A DNA stretch of 64,000 nucleotides from Vibrio sp. SCSIO 43135 (GTDB taxonomy: Bacteria; Pseudomonadota; Gammaproteobacteria; Enterobacterales; Vibrionaceae). The stretch spans positions 3,100,001 to 3,164,000 of the forward strand of contig NZ_CP071859.1 in NCBI RefSeq assembly GCF_023716665.1, written 5' to 3'. Under the pieces are notes generated by a model, which was not told the DNA's origin, did not search any database, and was given only the letters and a program-made list of their open reading frames with translations. The position numbers and the translations under genes are program-made. Below, piece by piece: positions 18,188 through 28,926 of the stretch; position 1 is the stretch's first letter, and every line of letters starts with the position of its first letter.

Positions 18188-18335
18188 GACATTCCATTAT
18201 AATTATCAAGCTTCCGGTACCACTCTGCGTTGCCACTCATGGTACAATAGGCGACCTTATGCCGAGCACGGTTATTTTACACAATTTCACAAAAAAGTAA
18301 TCAATCGACTACACAAAGTCGAGATGGAGTTAACA

Positions 18336-19016
18336 GTGAGCGTAAAAATTCATTACCAAAACACGCATTTCATTACCAGTGCGCCTGATATTCGTCATTT
18401 ACCAGAAGACGAAGGAATCGAAATTGCGTTCGCAGGACGCTCCAATGCGGGAAAATCCAGTTCATTGAACCGCTTAACGAATCAACGTGCACTGGCCAAA
18501 ACCAGTAAAACCCCTGGCCGTACACAGTTGATAAACCTATTTAAAGTCGATGAAGGTTGCCACATTGTCGACTTACCAGGGTATGGTTTTGCCCAAGTTC
18601 CGCTAGAAATGAAGAAAAAGTGGCAAAAGTCACTGGGTGAATACCTACAAAAACGCAAATGCTTGAAAGGCTTGGTTGTGTTGATGGATATTCGTCATCC
18701 AATGAAAGACCTAGACCAACAACTTATTTTCTGGGCGGTCGATTGTGGCATTCCAGTACAAGTTTTGTTAACAAAAGCAGACAAACTAAAGAGTGGCGCA
18801 CGTAAAGCTCAGGTATTGAAGATCAAGAAAGATGCAGTTGGTTTTGGTGGTGATGTGAGTGTTGCTGCTTTCTCTTCATTAAAGGGAATCGGTGTTGATA
18901 CGCTACGTAATAAGCTAGATGAGTGGTACGCACCAGCTTTTGCCCACCTAGATGCTGATATAGAAGACGCAGAGAGCGAAGACAGCGACACACAAAATGA
19001 GAGTTCAGAAGATTAA
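18336..19016 (+). CDS. engB: Ribosome biogenesis GTPase EngB (YihA/YsxC)
   Basis: Essential GTPase for late 50S subunit assembly. 226 aa from the GTG at 18336 (read [12 protein letters not shown]). I chose it because GGAG precedes it by 6 nt; an ATG at 18324 gives four extra residues. G1 GRSNAGKSS near residue 36, G2 TPGRTQ, G3 DLPGYG, G4 LTKADK and G5 SSLKGIG are all present. The tail is acidic ([11 protein letters not shown]). The frame remains open far upstream to 18186, but that part overlaps the cytochrome c4 promoter region. Confidence 0.94.
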   Translation: MSVKIHYQNTHFITSAPDIRHLPEDEGIEIAFAGRSNAGKSSSLNRLTNQRALAKTSKTPGRTQLINLFKVDEGCHIVDLPGYGFAQVPLEMKKKWQKSLGEYLQKRKCLKGLVVLMDIRHPMKDLDQQLIFWAVDCGIPVQVLLTKADKLKSGARKAQVLKIKKDAVGFGGDVSVAAFSSLKGIGVDTLRNKLDEWYAPAFAHLDADIEDAESEDSDTQNESSED

Positions 19017-19044
19017 GCACTTCTGACTGCGTAATACCTCTAAG

Positions 19045-19073
19045 AAGCCCTGCCGACTGTGTGGGGCTTTTTT
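19045..19073 (+). terminator. Terminator of engB
   Basis: AAGCCC / GGGGCTT hairpin followed by TTTTTT. Confidence 0.85.
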
Positions 19074-19095
19074 GTCGCTAGCGTTATTACAGGCA

Positions 19096-19215
19096 TAAAA
19101 ATCCCCACCATCCTGGTGGGGCAACGGGAGAGAAATAGAAGTAATTATTATTATGCCGCTAGCATCACTGATACTCGGATAATTTTCAACCATTAGATTC
19201 CCGGCTCTGGGAACA
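19096..19215 (-). ncRNA. Candidate sRNA between spf and engB
   Basis: The leftward strand ends in a strong terminator (CCCCACCA-TCC-TGGTGGGG at 19103-19121 with ATTTTT). Upstream is a TTCCC-AGAGCC-GGGAA hairpin near 19200 and no coding frame. No gene uses this terminator: engB runs the other way and spf has its own. A Vibrionaceae sRNA near spf (VSsrna24) has been described as far as I recall; I cannot confirm identity. The 5' end is a guess. Confidence 0.5.
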
Positions 19216-19416
19216 GTTCAAATATCTATTAACTCATTAATAAGAAACAGATTATTGACAAATCCCCCACTCCAAACTCACTTGGTTAGTTACAGAAAAT
19301 AACAAAACTGTGAAGGAAGCAAAATTACTAAAGCAGCGTTAAGAAAGCGCTTATAGAAGTGAAAGTTTAGAACGGAAAGGTGATGGATTACACCAGCGAG
19401 AAATTTTCTTTCGCCC

Positions 19417-19524
19417 AATAAAAAACGCCCCAGTCAAAAACTGACTGGGGCGGCTGAATCAGCCTAATCCAATAACGTGAAACAAAAGGTCTGAAAGATA
19501 GAACATCTTACCTCTGTACCCTAC
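19417..19524 (-). ncRNA. spf: Spot 42 sRNA
   Basis: Read leftward, the 108-nt sequence begins GTAGGGTACAGAGGTAAGAT, has TTCTATCTTTCAGACCTTTT, and ends in the CCGCCCCAGTCAG terminator stem with a U-tail, nearly the same as E. coli Spot 42. A -10-like TACATTAAT lies 7-8 nt before the start. It is placed downstream of polA and before engB, as in E. coli. The Hfq-dependent RNA represses secondary carbon metabolism genes and is itself repressed by cAMP-CRP in E. coli. Confidence 0.97.
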
Positions 19525-19637
19525 GCCGATTAATGTACAACAATTGGTCAGAAATAGAAACTGTTTTTGTAGTTTTTTTTCATTAAACTTTTCTTAAAGT
19601 ACAAATAGCGATTTTTATCAGGCTCTTTTTTAGCGAC

Positions 19638-19666
19638 AAAAAAAAGCCAGCGTTTGTGCGCTGGCT
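19638..19666 (-). terminator. Terminator of polA
   Basis: AGCCAGCG-CACAAA-CGCTGGCT read leftward followed by eight Ts. Confidence 0.92.
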
Positions 19667-19699
19667 CATGATTATTCACTCAAATTGACTAATATTTGT

Positions 19700-22495
19700 C
19701 TAGTGGGCCTGATCCCAGTTGTCACCATGGCCCGCTTCAGCCACTAGAGGCACATCTAACTCCGCAGCCGATTCCATCAATTGTTGTACTTTACTTTCAA
19801 TTTCGGTCAAAGCTGACTCTTCCACTTCAAACACCAATTCATCGTGTACTTGCATAAGTAGTTTCACTCGGCCCGCGCCTTCAGCTTGAATCCACTCATC
19901 CACCAACAACATCGCCTTTTTAATAATATCTGCTGCTGTACCCTGCATTGGTGCGTTGATAGCGGCACGCTCAGCGGCTTTACGACGCATACCATTACGC
20001 GATTTGATTTCAGGTAAGTGCAAACGACGGCCAAAGATGGTTTCAACAAAGCCCTGCTCAGCCGCTGCACTACGAGTGTCTTCCATGTATTGCATCACAC
20101 CAGGGTAACGCTCGAAGTACGTATCCATATACTGCTGTGCTTCACCACGTGGAATACCCAGTTGCTTAGCCAAACCAAACGCACTCATGCCATAGATAAG
20201 ACCAAAGTTAACGGCTTTTGCACGGCGACGCTGTTCGCTACTGACTTGGTCGATATCAACACCAATGATCTCTGCCGCCGTCGCAGCGTGGATATCTTTA
20301 CCTTGCTGGAAAGCATCCAATAAGGCTTTATCACCCGATAGGTGCGCCATGATACGCAGTTCGATTTGAGAATAGTCGACAGCAAGAATCTTATGCCCAT
20401 GAGGTGCAACGAAAGCTTGGCGGATTCGACGGCCTTCTTCATTACGAATTGGAATGTTCTGTAAGTTAGGATCGGTTGAAGACAAACGCCCTGTCGCCGT
20501 GACAGCTTGATGGTATGAGGTGTGAACTCGCCCGGTTTCTGGGTTAATCATCTTAGGAAGCTTATCGGTGTAGGTCGACTTCAGCTTCGCCAAGCCGCGA
20601 TACTCGAGAATCAACTTCGGTAGCGGGTAATCCAGTGCCAATTCTTGTAACACTTCTTCGTTGGTCGAAGGTGTACCCGATGGCGTTTTCTTGATGACAG
20701 GTAAACCCATCTTCTCAAATAAAATCGCCTGTAACTGCTTAGGAGAATTCATATTGAATTCTTGCTCCGCAATTTCATACGCCTTTTGTTCTAGCTCATC
20801 GAGACGAGCAGCGATCTCTTGAGATTGCGCCCCCAGTAACATGTCATCGATAAACACACCGGTTCTTTCGATACGAGATAAAACAGGCACCAATGGCACT
20901 TCAATATCTTGGTAGATGGCTTTGAGCTTTTCATCTTGTTCAATGTTTCTGTAAATACGGTTGTGCAATCGCAATGTCACATCTGCATCTTCAGCCGCAT
21001 ATGGGGCGGCTTGCTCAAGGTCGATTTGATTGAAAGTAAGTTGGTTCTTGCCTTTACCTGCAATTTGTTCAAATGAGATACAGCTATGCTGCAAGAAGCG
21101 TAACGCTAGGCTGTCCATATCGTGTTTGCCACCAACGCTATTGAAAACGTAAGAAGCAAGCATGGTGTCATGCTTAATGCCCTTCATCTCAATACCGTAG
21201 CGAGCCAATACGCTCGCATCGTATTTCAGGTTTTGGCCAACCTTGGCTTGAGTGTCATCTTCTAAGATAGGTTTCAGCTGCTCAAGGACCCAATCGCGAT
21301 CCAGTTGCTGCGGTGCGTCAAGGTAGTCGTGCGCAACAGGTACATAGGCTGCGACCCCTTCCTCTGTAGCAAATGATAAGCCGACAAGGTTAGCAACCAT
21401 GTAGTCTAAGCTGTCGGTTTCAGTATCAAACGCAAATACGTCGCTGTCTTTTAGCTTCTCGAGCCATTGGTTGAAGCTCGCTTCATCCAAAATGGTTTCG
21501 TACTGGCTGCGGTCAATCGTCACGGCTGATGTATCCATCTCTACAGTGCTGGTTGCCGCAGCGCCACTGCGAACGGCTCCAGACTTTTCGTCAGCTTCCA
21601 CAACGCCAGTGCCGCCTTCCAACAACTCATTCAGCCATGATTTAAATACTAACTGACCGTAGAGTTTGATCAGCTCATCTTTGTTTGGCTCGGCTTTTAG
21701 CAAAGATTCTGGTGTTTCTTCTAACTCAACATCCAATTTAATGGTAGCCAGTTCATAAGAAAGCTCGGCATTTTCTTTGTTGTCGACCAGCTTTTTAGCC
21801 ATCGTTTTTGAACCGCGGAAACCAAGCGGTGCTATGTCGTCTAGATTTTCGTAAAGCTTGTCTAAGCCACCAATGCCTTGCAGTAAGGCAGTCGCGGTTT
21901 TATCACCGACACCCGGTACGCCCGGAATGTTATCCACTTTATCGCCCATCAGAGCGAGGTAATCGATGATGAGCTCTGGTGGGATGCCGAATTTCTCTAT
22001 CACGCCTTCTCTGTCCATCACGACATTAGTCATAGTGTTGATCAAGGTAACATTGTCATCGACTAGCTGAGCCATATCCTTATCACCGGTACTGATCAAT
22101 ACCGGCATACCCGCTTTGGAGGCTTGCGCCGCGAGCGTACCAATTACGTCATCGGCTTCTACACCAGGGATAGAAATAAGAGGCAACCCCATTGCACGAA
22201 TAACATTATGCAAAGGTTCGATCTGGCAACGAAGATCGTCCGGCATAGGTGGTCGGTTCGCTTTGTACTCTGGATACATATCATCACGGAACGTCTTACC
22301 TTTCGCATCGAAGATCACTGCAATACGATCAGAAGAAAACTGGCGCATCATACTGCGTAGCATATTCACTACACCGTAGACTGCGTTAGTTGGAATATCA
22401 CCGTTGCTCATGGTGCCAGGGTAAGCATGAAAAGCGCGGTAAAGGTAAGAAGAACCGTCGATTAAAATCAACGGATTATCAGGTATGCGAGCCAT
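19700..22495 (-). CDS. polA: DNA polymerase I
   Basis: 931 aa repair and Okazaki-fragment polymerase. Three domains are intact. The 5' nuclease is at ~1-290 ([37 protein letters not shown]). The 3'-5' proofreading exonuclease has all motifs ([30 protein letters not shown]). The polymerase has motif [17 protein letters not shown], motif [18 protein letters not shown] and motif [10 protein letters not shown]. Unlike Taq polymerase, proofreading residues are kept. It is monocistronic, with spf behind it and a DnaA box in front. Confidence 0.97.
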   Translation of the reverse strand: MARIPDNPLILIDGSSYLYRAFHAYPGTMSNGDIPTNAVYGVVNMLRSMMRQFSSDRIAVIFDAKGKTFRDDMYPEYKANRPPMPDDLRCQIEPLHNVIRAMGLPLISIPGVEADDVIGTLAAQASKAGMPVLISTGDKDMAQLVDDNVTLINTMTNVVMDREGVIEKFGIPPELIIDYLALMGDKVDNIPGVPGVGDKTATALLQGIGGLDKLYENLDDIAPLGFRGSKTMAKKLVDNKENAELSYELATIKLDVELEETPESLLKAEPNKDELIKLYGQLVFKSWLNELLEGGTGVVEADEKSGAVRSGAAATSTVEMDTSAVTIDRSQYETILDEASFNQWLEKLKDSDVFAFDTETDSLDYMVANLVGLSFATEEGVAAYVPVAHDYLDAPQQLDRDWVLEQLKPILEDDTQAKVGQNLKYDASVLARYGIEMKGIKHDTMLASYVFNSVGGKHDMDSLALRFLQHSCISFEQIAGKGKNQLTFNQIDLEQAAPYAAEDADVTLRLHNRIYRNIEQDEKLKAIYQDIEVPLVPVLSRIERTGVFIDDMLLGAQSQEIAARLDELEQKAYEIAEQEFNMNSPKQLQAILFEKMGLPVIKKTPSGTPSTNEEVLQELALDYPLPKLILEYRGLAKLKSTYTDKLPKMINPETGRVHTSYHQAVTATGRLSSTDPNLQNIPIRNEEGRRIRQAFVAPHGHKILAVDYSQIELRIMAHLSGDKALLDAFQQGKDIHAATAAEIIGVDIDQVSSEQRRRAKAVNFGLIYGMSAFGLAKQLGIPRGEAQQYMDTYFERYPGVMQYMEDTRSAAAEQGFVETIFGRRLHLPEIKSRNGMRRKAAERAAINAPMQGTAADIIKKAMLLVDEWIQAEGAGRVKLLMQVHDELVFEVEESALTEIESKVQQLMESAAELDVPLVAEAGHGDNWDQAH

Positions 22496-22627
22496 AGTCT
22501 TTTGTATCCAAAGAGAATGCAGAATAAGATCTGCCTAGAATGCCATGACTGCCATTTTGATTCCATTTTAAGTCGATAAACCTTACTCACACATTTGAAG
22601 ATTTATTCACCTTGAGCCGACACCATC

Positions 22628-22636
22628 TGTGGATAA
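22628..22636 (-). promoter_or_regulatory. Perfect DnaA box in the polA promoter region
   Basis: TTATCCACA on the minus strand, the strict DnaA consensus, ~130 bp before polA and just past the likely start of transcription. DnaA control of polA is known in E. coli. Confidence 0.65.
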
Positions 22637-22643
22637 CTCTGTT

Positions 22644-22672
22644 TATATAATTTTCATGCTCGCGTTGCGCAA
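22644..22672 (-). promoter_or_regulatory. Likely polA promoter
   Basis: Read leftward: -35 TTGCGC (22672-22667), 17-bp spacer, -10 TATATA (22649-22644). Confidence 0.45.
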
Positions 22673-22826
22673 CTCAAACAATATGAATTTGATAGGTATA
22701 ATGCATTGATTTAAATGAATATTGATCAAGATCGTTCATTCCCACCATGATCCCTAAGCGATCTTGCATTGTGGAAAAGACTGCTGGTGTCCTTTTATTC
22801 GCACACCAAGATCCAAATTTTAGGCA

Positions 22827-23052
22827 GAAAAAAAGCGACACCCGAAGATGTCGCCTAGCATAAGGGGTCAAAGCTGATTCAAGGTGAATGAACAACTTTG
22901 CCATAAAGCTATAAATTACACTGGAAGCAATGTGAGCAATGTCGTGTCAAAAAGAACTAGTGCAAGTTCGTTTAAGTTCAGTGTCATCACCGTCTCCAAT
23001 CTGAATCTGGTAATTCAACGTCCTTGTGAACTTTTCCTCATTCCCTAAGACA
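22827..23052 (-). ncRNA. ryhB: RyhB iron-sparing sRNA
   Basis: Read leftward, the pairing core CACGACATTGCTCACATTGC and the following TTCCAGT (22921-22952) match E. coli RyhB. The RNA ends in a GCGACA / TGTCGC terminator with seven Ts. Its promoter carries a Fur box. The predicted length of ~225 nt is far longer than the 90 nt of E. coli and matches the long Vibrio form. It lowers expression of iron-using proteins when iron is scarce. A small ORF at 22674-22904 lies inside and is not a gene. Confidence 0.95.
22828..22857 (-). terminator. Terminator of ryhB
   Basis: GGCGACATCTTCGGGTGTCGC followed by TTTTTTT read leftward. Confidence 0.9.
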
Positions 23053-23055
23053 GGC

Positions 23056-23086
23056 TTAATAATAATGATTCTCATTTAACAGTCAA
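23056..23086 (-). promoter_or_regulatory. ryhB promoter with Fur box
   Basis: Read leftward: -35 TTGACT (23086-23081) and -10 TATTAT (23064-23059). Between and over them lies AAATGAGAATCATTATTATT, with the perfect AATGA-GAA-TCATT core (23065-23077), a Fur site. Iron-bound Fur would block this promoter. Confidence 0.85.
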
Positions 23087-23091
23087 CACCT

Positions 23092-23112
23092 AAATGAGAT
23101 TTTTTCTCATTT
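23092..23112. other. Hairpin between GNAT gene and ryhB promoter
   Basis: AAATGAGA-N6-CTCATTT overlaps the last base pairs of the GNAT stop codon. It could end the GNAT transcript or be an extra weak Fur site, given the AATGAGA half-sites. Confidence 0.4.
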
Positions 23113-23551
23113 ATTTTTTAAGCGACTTAACAAACTCGATCCTAGATTCAATAATAGGATCTCTTTTTTCATAATTTTCAATTAGATATGAGTTTCTAAT
23201 CAGAAGCCTTAACATCGCAGGAAATTGATTGCGCGATTTTACTTTCAGCTGTGTATAGCCATGCTCCACCACCCACTGTTCTTGGACGTCCAATAATTTT
23301 TGTGCCACCCCTTTATTTCTCGCTAAAGGAGACACACCACCAAACCAACTATAGAACGTCTCATTATCGATCTCGTAACCAATCTTAAATCCAAGTAACT
23401 GCCCCCGCTCTTCTGCCACTAGGACTAATGACGTTTTCCCATCCAATCGTTTCAGCAGAGATTGTACGGTTTCTTTTTGGGCAAATTCTTGAATTGCTGA
23501 GACAACTTGAACCACTTCTTCCAAGCTACCTTGTCGAACTACTACACTCAT
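23111..23551 (-). CDS. GNAT-family N-acetyltransferase
   Basis: 146 aa from the ATG at 23551 (MSVVVRQGS), preceded by GGGAGAGG at good distance. The acetyl-CoA loop appears as NKGVAQKLLDVQEQWV (about residues 88-103), and the strand before it, FYSWFGGVSPLAR, fits the fold. The C-terminal part SRNQFPAMLRLLIRNSYLI matches the subfamily. The substrate is unknown. It ends against the ryhB promoter and shares its direction. Confidence 0.8.
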   Translation of the reverse strand: MSVVVRQGSLEEVVQVVSAIQEFAQKETVQSLLKRLDGKTSLVLVAEERGQLLGFKIGYEIDNETFYSWFGGVSPLARNKGVAQKLLDVQEQWVVEHGYTQLKVKSRNQFPAMLRLLIRNSYLIENYEKRDPIIESRIEFVKSLKK

Positions 23552-23567
23552 ACCCTCTCCCAAAATT

Positions 23568-23594
23568 AAAAAAGGCCAGCATGATGCCAGCCTT
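23568..23594 (-). terminator. Terminator of hemB
   Basis: AAGGCTGGCATCATGCTGGCCTT read leftward (stem with G-U pairs) followed by TTTT. Confidence 0.8.
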
Positions 23595-23614
23595 ATTCTC
23601 TAACTTAACAGACC

Positions 23615-24676
<1,062 letters not shown>

Positions 24677-24813
24677 TTAAAGTGCGTAGCAAAATCATAT
24701 CACTCTCGCTTGCTGACGCTAGCAGCAAAATTGAAAAATTAGAAAAATGACCAAAGGTTCACACTACCGTATACTTTGCCCAGATAGTCTGATAGCCCAC
24801 AACGAGAGTGACC

Positions 24814-25575
24814 ATGATCGATACACATGCCCATATTTACGCCACCGAATTTGATCAAGACCGCGACCAAGTGGTTCAGCGAGCGTTAGAGCAAGGCATT
24901 GAAAACATCCTACTACCAAATATCGACTTAGATTCCATTCAACCGATGTTAGCCACAGAAGCCGCATACCCAGAAGTATGTCGTTCTATGATGGGCTTGC
25001 ACCCTTGTTATGTAGACGCCAACGTTAAAGATACTCTAGCAACCATTCACTCTTGGTTTGATAAACACAATTTCATTGCTGTCGGTGAAATCGGTATCGA
25101 CCTGTATTGGGATAAAACCTATAAAGCAGAACAAGAGATGGCGTTTGTTACTCAGCTTAACTGGGCCAAAGAAATGAACTTGCCCGTAGTAATTCATACC
25201 CGAGACTCCATCGAAGAGACACTCACTTTACTTAAAAGCGAGCAAGATGGGTCACTCAGTGGAGTATTCCACTGTTTCGGCGGCAGCCTTGAAGAAGCTA
25301 AAGCCATTAATGATCTCGGTTTTCACCTTGGTTTGGGCGGTGTATCGACGTTCAAAAACGGGGGAATGGATAAAGTCATTCCACACCTGAACTTAGATTA
25401 CGTCATTCTAGAAACAGACTGCCCTTACTTAGCGCCAGTGCCACATCGCGGCAAACGTAATGAGCCAGCCTACACGTCATTGGTTGCACAGCGTGTAGCC
25501 GACCTACGTGAGCTTAGCCTAGAGCAAGTAGACCAGTTCACCACCGCTAATGCTCGCGATCTATTTAAGCTGTAA
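24814..25575 (+). CDS. tatD: TatD-family metal-dependent hydrolase (DNase)
   Basis: 253 aa from the ATG at 24814; a GTG two codons earlier is also in frame. TIM-barrel hydrolase with metal ligands in MIDTHAHIY, GEIGIDLYW, VIHTRDS, FHCFGGS and LETDCPY. The family are 3'-5' nucleases for DNA and RNA; TatD itself is not needed for Tat export. It is convergent with tatABC. In E. coli it ends the tat operon; here it is on the opposite strand. Confidence 0.88.
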   Translation: MIDTHAHIYATEFDQDRDQVVQRALEQGIENILLPNIDLDSIQPMLATEAAYPEVCRSMMGLHPCYVDANVKDTLATIHSWFDKHNFIAVGEIGIDLYWDKTYKAEQEMAFVTQLNWAKEMNLPVVIHTRDSIEETLTLLKSEQDGSLSGVFHCFGGSLEEAKAINDLGFHLGLGGVSTFKNGGMDKVIPHLNLDYVILETDCPYLAPVPHRGKRNEPAYTSLVAQRVADLRELSLEQVDQFTTANARDLFKL

Positions 25576-25651
25576 AGGTAAACCTAGCGTTGTCTAAAAT
25601 GCTCGCCTCGAATAATTGATGAGCAGGCCCTTGCAACGAAAAAGCAGCAAT

Positions 25652-25682
25652 AAAAAAGGCTTGCCAATTGGCAAGCCTTCTC
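25652..25682. terminator. Bidirectional terminator, tatD / tatC
   Basis: Perfect palindrome AAGGCTTGCCAATTGGCAAGCCTT (25656-25679) with flanking A/T runs between convergent genes. Confidence 0.88.
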
Positions 25683-25700
25683 TTTATCTGCTTCAGCAAA

Positions 25701-26456
25701 CTAGTCTGCTTGTTGCTCTTCTTCTTCGTCTCTGTCTTTTCGTACATAGAAGCGGGCGAAGAACAATCCAACTTCAAACAGTAGACACATTGGAATAGCA
25801 AGTAAGGTTTGCGAAATCATATCTGGTGGTGTCAGCATCATGCCGATGACAAATGCACCAACTACTATATAGGGGCGCTTCTCGCTCAGACTTTTCGGAT
25901 CCGTTGCACCAGTCCAACATAGCAAAATGATCGCTACAGGCACTTCAAAAGCGATACCAAACGCCAAAAACAGTGCTAAGACAAAATCTAAGTAACTCGA
26001 GATGTCAGTGGCAAACTCCACACCACCTAATGAAATTGCGGTAAAGAAGCCAAACACCAGTGGAAACACCACAAAGTAGGCGAACGCAACACCACAGTAA
26101 AACAGTAGCGAGCTCGAGAACATCAACGGCATAATCAGCTTACGTTCATGCTTATACAAACCCGGAGCAACGAATGCCCAGACTTGATAGAGAATAAACG
26201 GCACCGCAACGAAAATAGATGCGATCAACGTTAGCTTTAACGGGGTAAAAAATGGCGATGCAACATCGGTTGCAATCATGGTTGCCCCTTCTGGTAGGCG
26301 GTCTACCAAAGGTGCAGAAACAAATTCGTAGATATCGTTAGCAAAATAAATCAGCCCGAGGAACACCACCAATACGGCCAGAATAGCGCGTAATAAGCGG
26401 TTACGAAGTTCCAACAAGTGGCTGATTAAAGGTTGTGTCTGCTCAACCGAAGACAT
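25701..26456 (-). CDS. tatC: Sec-independent protein translocase TatC
   Basis: 251 aa from the ATG at 26456 ([10 protein letters not shown]), preceded by TTGAGG. Six membrane helices. Family-signature residues include [14 protein letters not shown] at the N-terminus and the cytoplasmic/periplasmic Tat loops ([17 protein letters not shown]). TatC with TatB recognises twin-arginine signals. The frame continues four codons upstream but the ATG has the better ribosome site. Third gene of the leftward tatABC operon. Confidence 0.95.
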   Translation of the reverse strand: MSSVEQTQPLISHLLELRNRLLRAILAVLVVFLGLIYFANDIYEFVSAPLVDRLPEGATMIATDVASPFFTPLKLTLIASIFVAVPFILYQVWAFVAPGLYKHERKLIMPLMFSSSLLFYCGVAFAYFVVFPLVFGFFTAISLGGVEFATDISSYLDFVLALFLAFGIAFEVPVAIILLCWTGATDPKSLSEKRPYIVVGAFVIGMMLTPPDMISQTLLAIPMCLLFEVGLFFARFYVRKDRDEEEEQQAD

Positions 26457-26484
26457 ATCAAACCTCAACTATATAAGATCGAAA

Positions 26485-26521
26485 AGGAGCTACAAACTCA
26501 TTACCTTAAGCTGTAGCTCCT
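26485..26521 (-). other. Stem-loop between tatB and tatC
   Basis: AGGAGCTACA / TGTAGCTCCT, a perfect 10-bp stem with a 17-nt loop and no U-tract. It may set mRNA stability or act as a weak attenuator that lowers TatC relative to TatA. Confidence 0.5.
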
Positions 26522-26532
26522 ATAATGCGAGA

Positions 26533-26976
26533 CTATTCGGCTTTTTTATCTGCCGTTGTACTTGGTTGCGTAGCGTCGTGATTCACCACTTTGCTTTCAA
26601 CTGTACCTGCGTCATCGGCGCTTGGAATGGACTCAATGCTCTCATTCACAGCCTCTGCCTGTTTCGGTGCAGAGTCGCTTTTGCTCGCATACGGACGTTG
26701 GACATCTTGCGCAGCCTGCTTGAGCTCTTCAACAGAAGATTTCAGCTCAGGAGACAGGTCTTCCATCCCCATCTTTTCTGCTTTACGCAAGTTTTCTTGC
26801 AGCTCTTGAACTTTAAGCTCGTGTGACAATTCATCTTTCACACTGTTTGCCATGTTTTTCGCTGCGCCCACAAATTTGGAAACACTGCGAATCGCATGAG
26901 GCAAACGCTCTGGCCCAAGTACCACCAGCCCCACTACAGATATTAATACCAGTTCCCAAAAACCGATATCAAACAC
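26533..26976 (-). CDS. tatB: Sec-independent protein translocase TatB
   Basis: 147 aa. Starts [26 protein letters not shown]: one membrane helix followed by the conserved GPERLP hinge and an amphipathic helix, then an acidic, low-complexity tail. Works with TatC in the receptor complex. It follows tatA after 3 bp. Confidence 0.95.
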   Translation of the reverse strand: MFDIGFWELVLISVVGLVVLGPERLPHAIRSVSKFVGAAKNMANSVKDELSHELKVQELQENLRKAEKMGMEDLSPELKSSVEELKQAAQDVQRPYASKSDSAPKQAEAVNESIESIPSADDAGTVESKVVNHDATQPSTTADKKAE

Positions 26977-26979
26977 TTG

Positions 26980-27240
26980 TTACGCCTGCTCTTTGTCTTT
27001 CTTAGTTTCTGTATCAGCGGCTTCTTTTTTCTGCTGCTCTACGCTCTTTTGCTGATCAACAGCTTTTGGTTCGAAGTCAGCGTCTTTCTTGTCTGCTGAT
27101 TCGTCTTCGCTCATCGCCTTCTTGAAGCCTTTTACTGCGCCACCCAAATCACCACCGATACCGCGTAGTTTCTTTGTTCCGAACAGCAATACAACAATTA
27201 CGGCAATGATAAGAAGTTGCCAAATACTAATACCACCCAT
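26980..27240 (-). CDS. tatA: Sec-independent protein translocase TatA
   Basis: 86 aa. N-terminal helix [21 protein letters not shown], the FGTKKLR hinge, the amphipathic [11 protein letters not shown] segment and a long charged tail. TatA polymerises to form the export path. First gene of tatABC, 50 bp after ubiB in the same direction. Confidence 0.95.
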   Translation of the reverse strand: MGGISIWQLLIIAVIVVLLFGTKKLRGIGGDLGGAVKGFKKAMSEDESADKKDADFEPKAVDQQKSVEQQKKEAADTETKKDKEQA

Positions 27241-27291
27241 TCTTTTTACCTCGGGTCTTTATTACACACAATTTTTTCAAGAGTTTAACGT

Positions 27292-28926
27292 CTAACGACG
27301 GTAAGCTCGCCAACTAAGCAACCAAAATGTGACACCTGCGACGCCACTTACCACTGATAGCTGCTCATAAGCGTTGTTCACCAATATTGCCGAGCATACG
27401 ACTAAAGTGGCTCCAACACCAAATAAAAACTTTCCTGTCGCCTGCTGGCGCTTGCTTTCTCGATAGCCTTGATAAAGCTGATCCATTCTCTGGTTCATCG
27501 CTTTACCTTGTCGCAAGCTATCGTATAGCAGCTCCGGCAGTTCCGGTAACTTCTCTGCCCAAAACGGCGCGCGATCTTTCACCGCATTGATCACCGCTTG
27601 TGGGCCCACTTGATTCATCATCCACTCTTCTAAGAATGGCTTTGCGGTTTCCCATAAATCAAGTTGTGGGTAGAGCTGACGCCCTAATCCTTCTACATAC
27701 AGCAATGTTTTTTGCAACAACACCAACTGCGGTTGTACTTCCATATTAAAACGGCGAGCCGTATTAAATAGGTTAAGTAGTACATGGCCAAACGAAATTT
27801 CACACAAAGGTTTGGCAAAAATCGGCTCACATACAATACGAATCGCAAACTCAAATTCATCAATGTTGGTTTCACGTGGAACCCAACCAGAATCGACGTG
27901 CAATTCCGCCACTCGGCGATAGTCTCGGTTGAAGAAAGCTAGGAAGTTTTCCGCTAGGTAGCGCTTATCTTCACTGTTCAATGTCCCGACGATGCCACAA
28001 TCCAAACCAATCCACTGTGGGTTTTCTGGATGCTCAGGCTGAACAAATACGTTACCTGGGTGCATGTCCGCGTGGAAAAAACTGTCGCGAAATACCTGAG
28101 TGAAGAACACACTCACACCACGCTCAGCTAGCAGCTTCATGTTGGTGCCGTTCGCTTTCAAACCTTCAATATCAGAGACTTGAATACCATAGATACGTTC
28201 AGAAACCATGACAGTTTCATTACTGTGCTCGGTAATCACTTCTGGTACGTAGAGTTCTTCACTGCCTTCGAAGTTACGACGCAGTTGAATCGCATTCGCG
28301 GCTTCACGGCGCAGGTCAAGTTCGTCGAGTAAGGTCTTTTCGTACTCACGTACCACTTCAACCGGTTTTAAACGACGTGCTTCAGGTTGCGCCTTTGCAA
28401 CAATTTTTGCCATGCGATGCATCAATTTTAAGTCAGCATCTATGACAGGTTTAATGTCTGGGCGAATGACTTTCAACACGACTTCACGACCAGACTCTTT
28501 TAGTTTAGCAGTATGGACCTGAGCAATTGAGGCCGATGCCAGTGGTGTAATATCGAAATCCGTAAACCACTGCTCGAGTTCACCACCTAATGCCAGCTCC
28601 ATTTGCTGTTTCGCTAACTGACCATCAAAAGGCGCGACCTTGTCTTGTAACATCGCAAGTGGATCGGCGATATGCGGAGGGAAAAGATCTCGTCTAGTCG
28701 ACATCATTTGACCAAACTTAATCCACACCGGACCTAGCTCTTGCAAGGCAAGGCGCAGTCGATCACCCAGAGGTTTATCGGCGTGTTTGTTTTTAATCCA
28801 AAACAGAGATTTACGTGCCAGAAGTGGCGCTTTGGTCAACTCATGAGTAGGCAAGAGCTCATCCAAGCCATACTCAAGCTGCACTTTAATAATATGGTAG
28901 AGGCGTTTTACTTCGGTTGGCGTCAT
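27292..28926 (-). CDS. ubiB: Ubiquinone biosynthesis ATPase/kinase-like protein UbiB
   Basis: 544 aa, the family length. KxGQ motif [11 protein letters not shown] near residue 74, the alanine-rich nucleotide loop [11 protein letters not shown], the VLKVIRPD lysine and the [11 protein letters not shown] and GLDCGIVG catalytic elements show the atypical kinase fold. Two C-terminal membrane helices (about residues 500-540) anchor it. Its start overlaps the ubiJ stop by 4 bp. It aids ring hydroxylation steps of ubiquinone synthesis. A parS-like sequence lies inside at 27868. Confidence 0.95.
   Translation of the reverse strand: MTPTEVKRLYHIIKVQLEYGLDELLPTHELTKAPLLARKSLFWIKNKHADKPLGDRLRLALQELGPVWIKFGQMMSTRRDLFPPHIADPLAMLQDKVAPFDGQLAKQQMELALGGELEQWFTDFDITPLASASIAQVHTAKLKESGREVVLKVIRPDIKPVIDADLKLMHRMAKIVAKAQPEARRLKPVEVVREYEKTLLDELDLRREAANAIQLRRNFEGSEELYVPEVITEHSNETVMVSERIYGIQVSDIEGLKANGTNMKLLAERGVSVFFTQVFRDSFFHADMHPGNVFVQPEHPENPQWIGLDCGIVGTLNSEDKRYLAENFLAFFNRDYRRVAELHVDSGWVPRETNIDEFEFAIRIVCEPIFAKPLCEISFGHVLLNLFNTARRFNMEVQPQLVLLQKTLLYVEGLGRQLYPQLDLWETAKPFLEEWMMNQVGPQAVINAVKDRAPFWAEKLPELPELLYDSLRQGKAMNQRMDQLYQGYRESKRQQATGKFLFGVGATLVVCSAILVNNAYEQLSVVSGVAGVTFWLLSWRAYRR
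27868..27883 (-). promoter_or_regulatory. parS-like site within ubiB
   Basis: On the minus strand GGTTCCACGTGAAACC keeps the 14-bp core GTTNCACGTGAAAC of parS; both outer bases differ. It shares the core GTTCCACGTGAAAC with the site at 48057. Confidence 0.55.

Larger units (their letters stand above)
22496..22825. other. polA upstream region
   Basis: Gene-free 330 bp. It holds a plausible leftward polA promoter and a DnaA box (listed separately). An isolated TATAAT near 22696 on the plus strand has no gene to serve. Confidence 0.5.

Noticed and set aside
18186-18335. N-terminal extension of EngB
   Set aside because: The extra 50 residues lie over the divergent promoter region with cytochrome c4 and lack a ribosome site; GTG at 18336 has one.
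20050-20075. CACGTG sequence as another parS
   Set aside because: Only the central CACGTG is kept (TTCACCACGTGGAATA); the GTTNCACGTGAAAC core is broken.
22674-22904. 76-codon minus-strand ORF starting MAKLFIHL
   Set aside because: Starts inside RyhB and runs through its terminator.
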